Part shown: positions 60,558 to 64,000 of the stretch, one piece after another
Position numbering within the stretch: position 1 is the first letter of the stretch
Layout: each line of letters opens with the position of its first letter
Source of the DNA: Hyphomicrobium sp. MC1
GTDB lineage: Bacteria; Pseudomonadota; Alphaproteobacteria; Rhizobiales; Hyphomicrobiaceae
Reading direction: 5' to 3'
NCBI RefSeq assembly: GCF_000253295.1
Contig: NC_015717.1
Span: 744,001 to 808,000 of the forward strand
Length of the DNA stretch: 64,000 nt
The notes under the pieces: generated by a model
What the model saw: the letters and a program-made list of their open reading frames with translations, nothing else
Databases searched by the model: none
What the model was told of the DNA's origin: nothing
Made by a program: the position numbers and the translations under genes

Positions 60558-62339
60558 GTGTATCCAACGGCGTCGCTAACAATTTCGGAACTGTTCTTCG
60601 GACCCTATCTGTTGAACATTCCGCTGTTCCAACGGCCGTACTCGTGGGGACGAGAACAGGCCGAGCAGCTTCTCGACGATCTGATGGAGGCTGCTGGCGT
60701 CTGCTCGGGCGGCGAGGCGGATCAGACGTACTTTCTCGGTGCCGTCGTGCTTATGGACGCTCCGGGAGCGGAGACTTCGAAGCTCAACCCGAAGATGACG
60801 CCTCGCGAGTTCGGGGTGATCGACGGACAGCAGCGGCTCGTTACGCTGATGACGCTGCTTGCCGTTTTGCGCGATCTTGAAACCGATACGCGCAGGCCGG
60901 TCGGCAAGCGCGTGCACAATATGCTCATTGCGCAACTTGGCACGCGCTTCTTTCGTACCGAACGGTTCCGAATGCATCTTTCGACGCGCGAGCGCGCCGT
61001 GTTCGAAGATCATATTCTGCTGCCGGGAAGTTCGGTGCAGCCGACCTATCTCGCCGCGCCGTCCTTGCCGGAAGCGACGCTGCTCGAAGTGCGCGACCGC
61101 TTCAAGGCCGTTTTGTCCGAGATGACCAATACGGCACGGCGGACACTTGCCGATTTCATCGCGGACAGTTGTTATATCGTCGTGATCGTCGGCAACGACA
61201 TCGACCGGTCGCATCAGATGTTCGTGGTGTTGAACGAGCGCGGGAAGAAGCTGCAGCGCAACGACATCCTGAAGTCCGACATTCTGGCGCGCATGTCGAC
61301 GAGCGATGCGAAGTGGGCCGTCGGGATGTGGGACGATATGAGCCTGGCCCTCGGCGAAGGATTCGAGCCGTTCTTCGGTCATTTGCGCACGATTTACGGC
61401 CATGGCCGTCTGCAAATCGTCTCGGGCGTGCGGCAAGTCATTCGCGACAGCGGCGGATCGGAAGCGTTCTTCAAGGATGTGTTCCTGCCGCTTGCGAAAG
61501 CGTATGTGCTGGTCAGGAGTAACGGCGAAGACGTGCTGCCGCACAGCATGCAGCGGACACTCATCTATCTCAATCGGCTGCCGGAAGCCGACTGGGCGCC
61601 TGCGGCTATCGTCGCGCTCAAGGACTGGAAGTACGATCCGCACCGGGCCGCGTTTCTTTTGGACGAGATCGAACGATTGGCGATGCTGACGCGGCTGCTT
61701 TGCGCCGGGTCGGGCAAGCGTGTGCGGCGCTTTGCGGAGCTTATCAAAGTCATGCGGTCCGGTGTGCCGATCGACGCGTCGCATCCGGTTCTGCAGATGT
61801 CGCGCGATGAAGTTCGCGGCGTCGCCTTCCATCTCAAGGATTTTCACAAACGCAATCCGAAGGTGTGCAAGCTGCTTTTGATGCGGCTTGGCGATGAGCT
61901 GGCAGGCGAGATGGATGTGGTCGATCCTGATCTCTACACCATCGAGCACGTGCTGCCGCAGCGCCCGGCGGCGTCTAGTCCGTGGCGCCAGAAGTTCGCG
62001 AGTTCGGAAGAGCGCGCGCAACTCGTGGAAAGCCTCGGCAACCTTGTGCTGATCACGCAACAGGAGAACGACCGGGCGCGCAACGCATCGTGGGAGGACA
62101 AGAAGCAGATTTACGCCAAGGCTTCGAGCCGGGTGCCGCTTCTTGCGATCACGCGCGACGTTCTCGGTGAAACGGAGTGGTGCAAGGAGCAGATCGAGGC
62201 GCGCGAGCTTCGACTGATTGAATTGATCGACAAGCTCTGGCGGATCGATCTTCTTGGGCAACGGCCGGGCGTTCGACCGCCGCCGCTCAAGCCTGTCGAT
62301 GTCGAAGAGCCGACGGAGCCGCTACGGCATCTCGCGTGA
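60558..62339 (+). CDS. GmrSD-like DUF262/DUF1524 nuclease, candidate defence gene
   Basis: 593 residues from GTG 60558 (AGAGG about 11 nt upstream); the frame stays open to 60426, so the start is uncertain. The N-terminal DUF262 (GmrS-type) domain shows IPLFQRPYSW (about 21-30), FLGAVVLM and the catalytic-type DGQQR at 89-93. The C-terminal DUF1524 (GmrD/HNH-like) domain shows YTIEHVLPQRP (H464) and LGNLVLIT (N495), followed by ENDRARNASWEDKK. This single-chain architecture matches type IV restriction enzymes that attack modified phage DNA. It stands alone between pyrD-DUF952 and lysS. Defence is inferred; other DUF262 proteins have no proven role. Confidence 0.85.
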   Translation: MYPTASLTISELFFGPYLLNIPLFQRPYSWGREQAEQLLDDLMEAAGVCSGGEADQTYFLGAVVLMDAPGAETSKLNPKMTPREFGVIDGQQRLVTLMTLLAVLRDLETDTRRPVGKRVHNMLIAQLGTRFFRTERFRMHLSTRERAVFEDHILLPGSSVQPTYLAAPSLPEATLLEVRDRFKAVLSEMTNTARRTLADFIADSCYIVVIVGNDIDRSHQMFVVLNERGKKLQRNDILKSDILARMSTSDAKWAVGMWDDMSLALGEGFEPFFGHLRTIYGHGRLQIVSGVRQVIRDSGGSEAFFKDVFLPLAKAYVLVRSNGEDVLPHSMQRTLIYLNRLPEADWAPAAIVALKDWKYDPHRAAFLLDEIERLAMLTRLLCAGSGKRVRRFAELIKVMRSGVPIDASHPVLQMSRDEVRGVAFHLKDFHKRNPKVCKLLLMRLGDELAGEMDVVDPDLYTIEHVLPQRPAASSPWRQKFASSEERAQLVESLGNLVLITQQENDRARNASWEDKKQIYAKASSRVPLLAITRDVLGETEWCKEQIEARELRLIELIDKLWRIDLLGQRPGVRPPPLKPVDVEEPTEPLRHLA

Positions 62340-62362
62340 GGGAGATGCCAGGAGCCGCGTGC

Positions 62363-64000
62363 TTACGCAGCGGCAAGCTCGCCGCCGAGCGCTTTCGCAA
62401 TTAACGCGCGGGTTTCGGGAATGCCGTACAGCGCGACAAAGGTGCCGAGACGCGGGCCGCGTTCCTGGCCCAGCAAGATCTCATAGATCGCCTGGAACCA
62501 ATCGAGTTTTACACCGGGGCCGCCGCTGGGGCTGGTCTTGGTCGTGTCCTGATAGCGCGGAAGGGAGCGGCCGACGTCGAGCAGCGCATTCTGGATGGTG
62601 TCGCCGTCGGCGTCTGACGGCAAAGCTGCGAGTGCCGCGTCGAGGCTCTTCAGGGCTTCGATCTCAACATCGTCGGGCGCGCGGAACTTCTTCGTCGGCT
62701 TGACGAAGTCTTCGTAGTAGCGGATCGCGTAGCCGGCGAGCTTGTCGAGGATCGGTGCGTTCTCGGGCTCGGCGCCCGGCGCGTAGCGGCGCAGGAAGCC
62801 CCACAGCACGTCCTTGGTGTGGGCGTGCGATACCGACACCAGATTGAGCAGCAAGCCGAACGTCACCGGAATTTCCGGCTTCGGCGGGCTGCCGGCGTGA
62901 ATGTGCCAGACCGGATTGTCGATCTGCTGCTTTGAATCCTGCTTCGGGAACGACGACAGGAACTGCAGGTATTCGTCGACTGCGCGCGGGATGACGTCGA
63001 AGTAGAGACGCTTGGCGCTGCGTGGCTTCTGATACATGAACAGCGCGAGGCTTTCCGGCGAGGCGTATGTCAGCCATTCGTCGATCGTCAGGCCGTTGCC
63101 GCGCGACTTCGAAATCTTCTCGCCCTTGTCGTCGAGGAACAGCTCGTAGACGTAATGCTGAGGAGGCACGCCGCCCAGGATCTCGCAGATTTTATCGTAG
63201 ATCGGCGCATTGGTCTGATGGTCCTTGCCGAACATTTCGAAGTCGACGCCGAGCGCGACCCACCGCATGCCGAAGTCGGGCTTCCATTGCAGCTTTACGC
63301 GGCCGCCGGTGACGGGCAGCGTGACATCCCGGCCGTCTTCGTCGGCGAAGGTGATGGTGCCGTCCTTGGCGTTCACTTCCTTCATAGGCACATAAAGGAT
63401 GCGACCGCTCGTCGGCGAGATCGGCAGGAAGGGGCTGTACGTTGCCTGCCGTTCCGGGCCAAGCGTCGGCAGCATGACCTTCATGATGGCGTCGTAGCGT
63501 TCGACGGCGCGCAGCAGCATGTCGTCGAAGCGTCCGGCCTTGTAGTATTCGGTTGCGCTCGCGAATTCGTATTCGAAGCCGAAGGTATCGAGGAAGCGGC
63601 GAAGCATGGCGTTGTTGTGATCGCCGAAGCTTGCGTAGTCGCCGCCGAAGGGATTGGGGACCGTCGTCAGCGGCATCTGCAGATACGGTTCGAGCGCTTT
63701 CCGGTCCGGAACGTTTTCCGGAATCTTGCGCATGCCGTCCATATCGTCGGAGAAGCAGAGAAGGCGGGTCTTGCGCTTGCCTTCGGTCAGCGTCTCGAAG
63801 GCATGGCGCACCATCGTCGTGCGCGCAACCTCGCCAAACGTGCCGATGTGCGGCAGACCCGAAGGTCCGTAGCCTGTCTCGAACAGGACCGTCTTGGTGT
63901 CGCCGCCGGGAATCCTCTCCAGGCGCTTGAGCAGCCGGCGCGCTTCTTCGAAGGGCCAAGCCTTGGAGTCGGCGCTGGCGGTGGACTGCTCGGGCGTGAA
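62363..64000 (-). CDS. lysS: Lysyl-tRNA synthetase, class I (5' end outside window)
   Basis: 545 codons including the stop are visible; the start lies beyond the right edge. Class I Rossmann signatures: GPSGLPHIGTFGE (HIGH-type, visible near the edge on the minus strand) and KGEKISKSRGNG (KMSKS-type). Also LLCFSDDMDGMRKIPEN and FGKDHQTNAPIYDKI. Charges tRNA-Lys. Class I LysRS is typical of alphaproteobacteria and archaea, whereas most bacteria use the unrelated class II enzyme. Confidence 0.96.
   Translation of the reverse strand, partial: FTPEQSTASADSKAWPFEEARRLLKRLERIPGGDTKTVLFETGYGPSGLPHIGTFGEVARTTMVRHAFETLTEGKRKTRLLCFSDDMDGMRKIPENVPDRKALEPYLQMPLTTVPNPFGGDYASFGDHNNAMLRRFLDTFGFEYEFASATEYYKAGRFDDMLLRAVERYDAIMKVMLPTLGPERQATYSPFLPISPTSGRILYVPMKEVNAKDGTITFADEDGRDVTLPVTGGRVKLQWKPDFGMRWVALGVDFEMFGKDHQTNAPIYDKICEILGGVPPQHYVYELFLDDKGEKISKSRGNGLTIDEWLTYASPESLALFMYQKPRSAKRLYFDVIPRAVDEYLQFLSSFPKQDSKQQIDNPVWHIHAGSPPKPEIPVTFGLLLNLVSVSHAHTKDVLWGFLRRYAPGAEPENAPILDKLAGYAIRYYEDFVKPTKKFRAPDDVEIEALKSLDAALAALPSDADGDTIQNALLDVGRSLPRYQDTTKTSPSGGPGVKLDWFQAIYEILLGQERGPRLGTFVALYGIPETRALIAKALGGELAAA

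Noticed and set aside
60576..62261. 561-codon minus-strand open frame over the DUF262 gene
   Set aside because: His/Arg/Gln-rich mirror frame. The plus strand carries complete DUF262 and DUF1524 motifs.

Overview
The window is a 64 kb, gene-dense, GC-rich piece of an alphaproteobacterial chromosome. The best guess is a methylotrophic member of Hyphomicrobiales, Hyphomicrobium-like. The evidence is a XoxF-type lanthanide methanol dehydrogenase, a glycerate 2-kinase beside pyruvate kinase (serine-cycle chemistry), split-alpha-subunit transhydrogenase PntAA/PntAB/PntB, the short aa3-oxidase subunit IV, GapR, a zinc-ligand-free L36, DUF1036/DUF1244/DUF882/DUF374 proteins, class I lysyl-tRNA synthetase and a PodJ-like polarity protein. 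No prophage, CRISPR array or insertion sequence was seen. The genus is inferred; no search was run.

Layout. 1-9 kb: a partial secreted cupin, L36, a TPR protein, a broken DUF4336 gene, a minus-strand block of glycerate kinase > DUF1036 > pyruvate kinase, then DUF1244, GapR and OxyR, with three copies of a double-hairpin repeat around DUF1244 and GapR. 7.5-18 kb: envelope genes (DUF882 peptidase-like, YcbB-type L,D-transpeptidase), a sigma-54 response regulator, oligoendopeptidase F and the Kup K+ transporter. 18-24 kb: cytochrome oxidase subunit IV, pntAA-pntAB-pntB, a permuted-papain protein with an alpha/beta hydrolase, and bS21 with a Gly-rich tail. 24-34.5 kb: a GH3/NagZ-like enzyme, a periplasmic binding protein, GT2, cyclopropane synthase, a DUF374 acyltransferase, several tiny genes and a diguanylate cyclase.

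34.7-42.3 kb is the most interesting region: an eight-gene minus-strand operon (binding protein, permease, ATPase, two SDRs, creatininase, DUF1989, guanidino-modifying hydrolase) divergent from a LysR regulator. Five of the eight genes are joined by 4-bp ATGA overlaps (three junctions). It looks like an uptake and breakdown pathway for creatinine or a related cyclic guanidino compound, but without a recognisable classical creatinase. The sarcosine or methylamine-type products expected from such a compound would suit a methylotroph. This is an inference.

42.4-64 kb: xoxF without xoxG/xoxJ beside it, tRNA-Gly(CCC), a FUSC-like protein, a porin N-terminal remnant, MscL, a DUF4212/sodium-solute symporter pair, proline iminopeptidase, the PodJ-like protein, a TauE/SafE permease with a TIGR02186 protein, PdeM and an Lhr-like helicase (DNA-ligase-associated module), pyrD with DUF952, a lone GmrSD-like (DUF262/DUF1524) defence candidate, and lysS running off the right edge.
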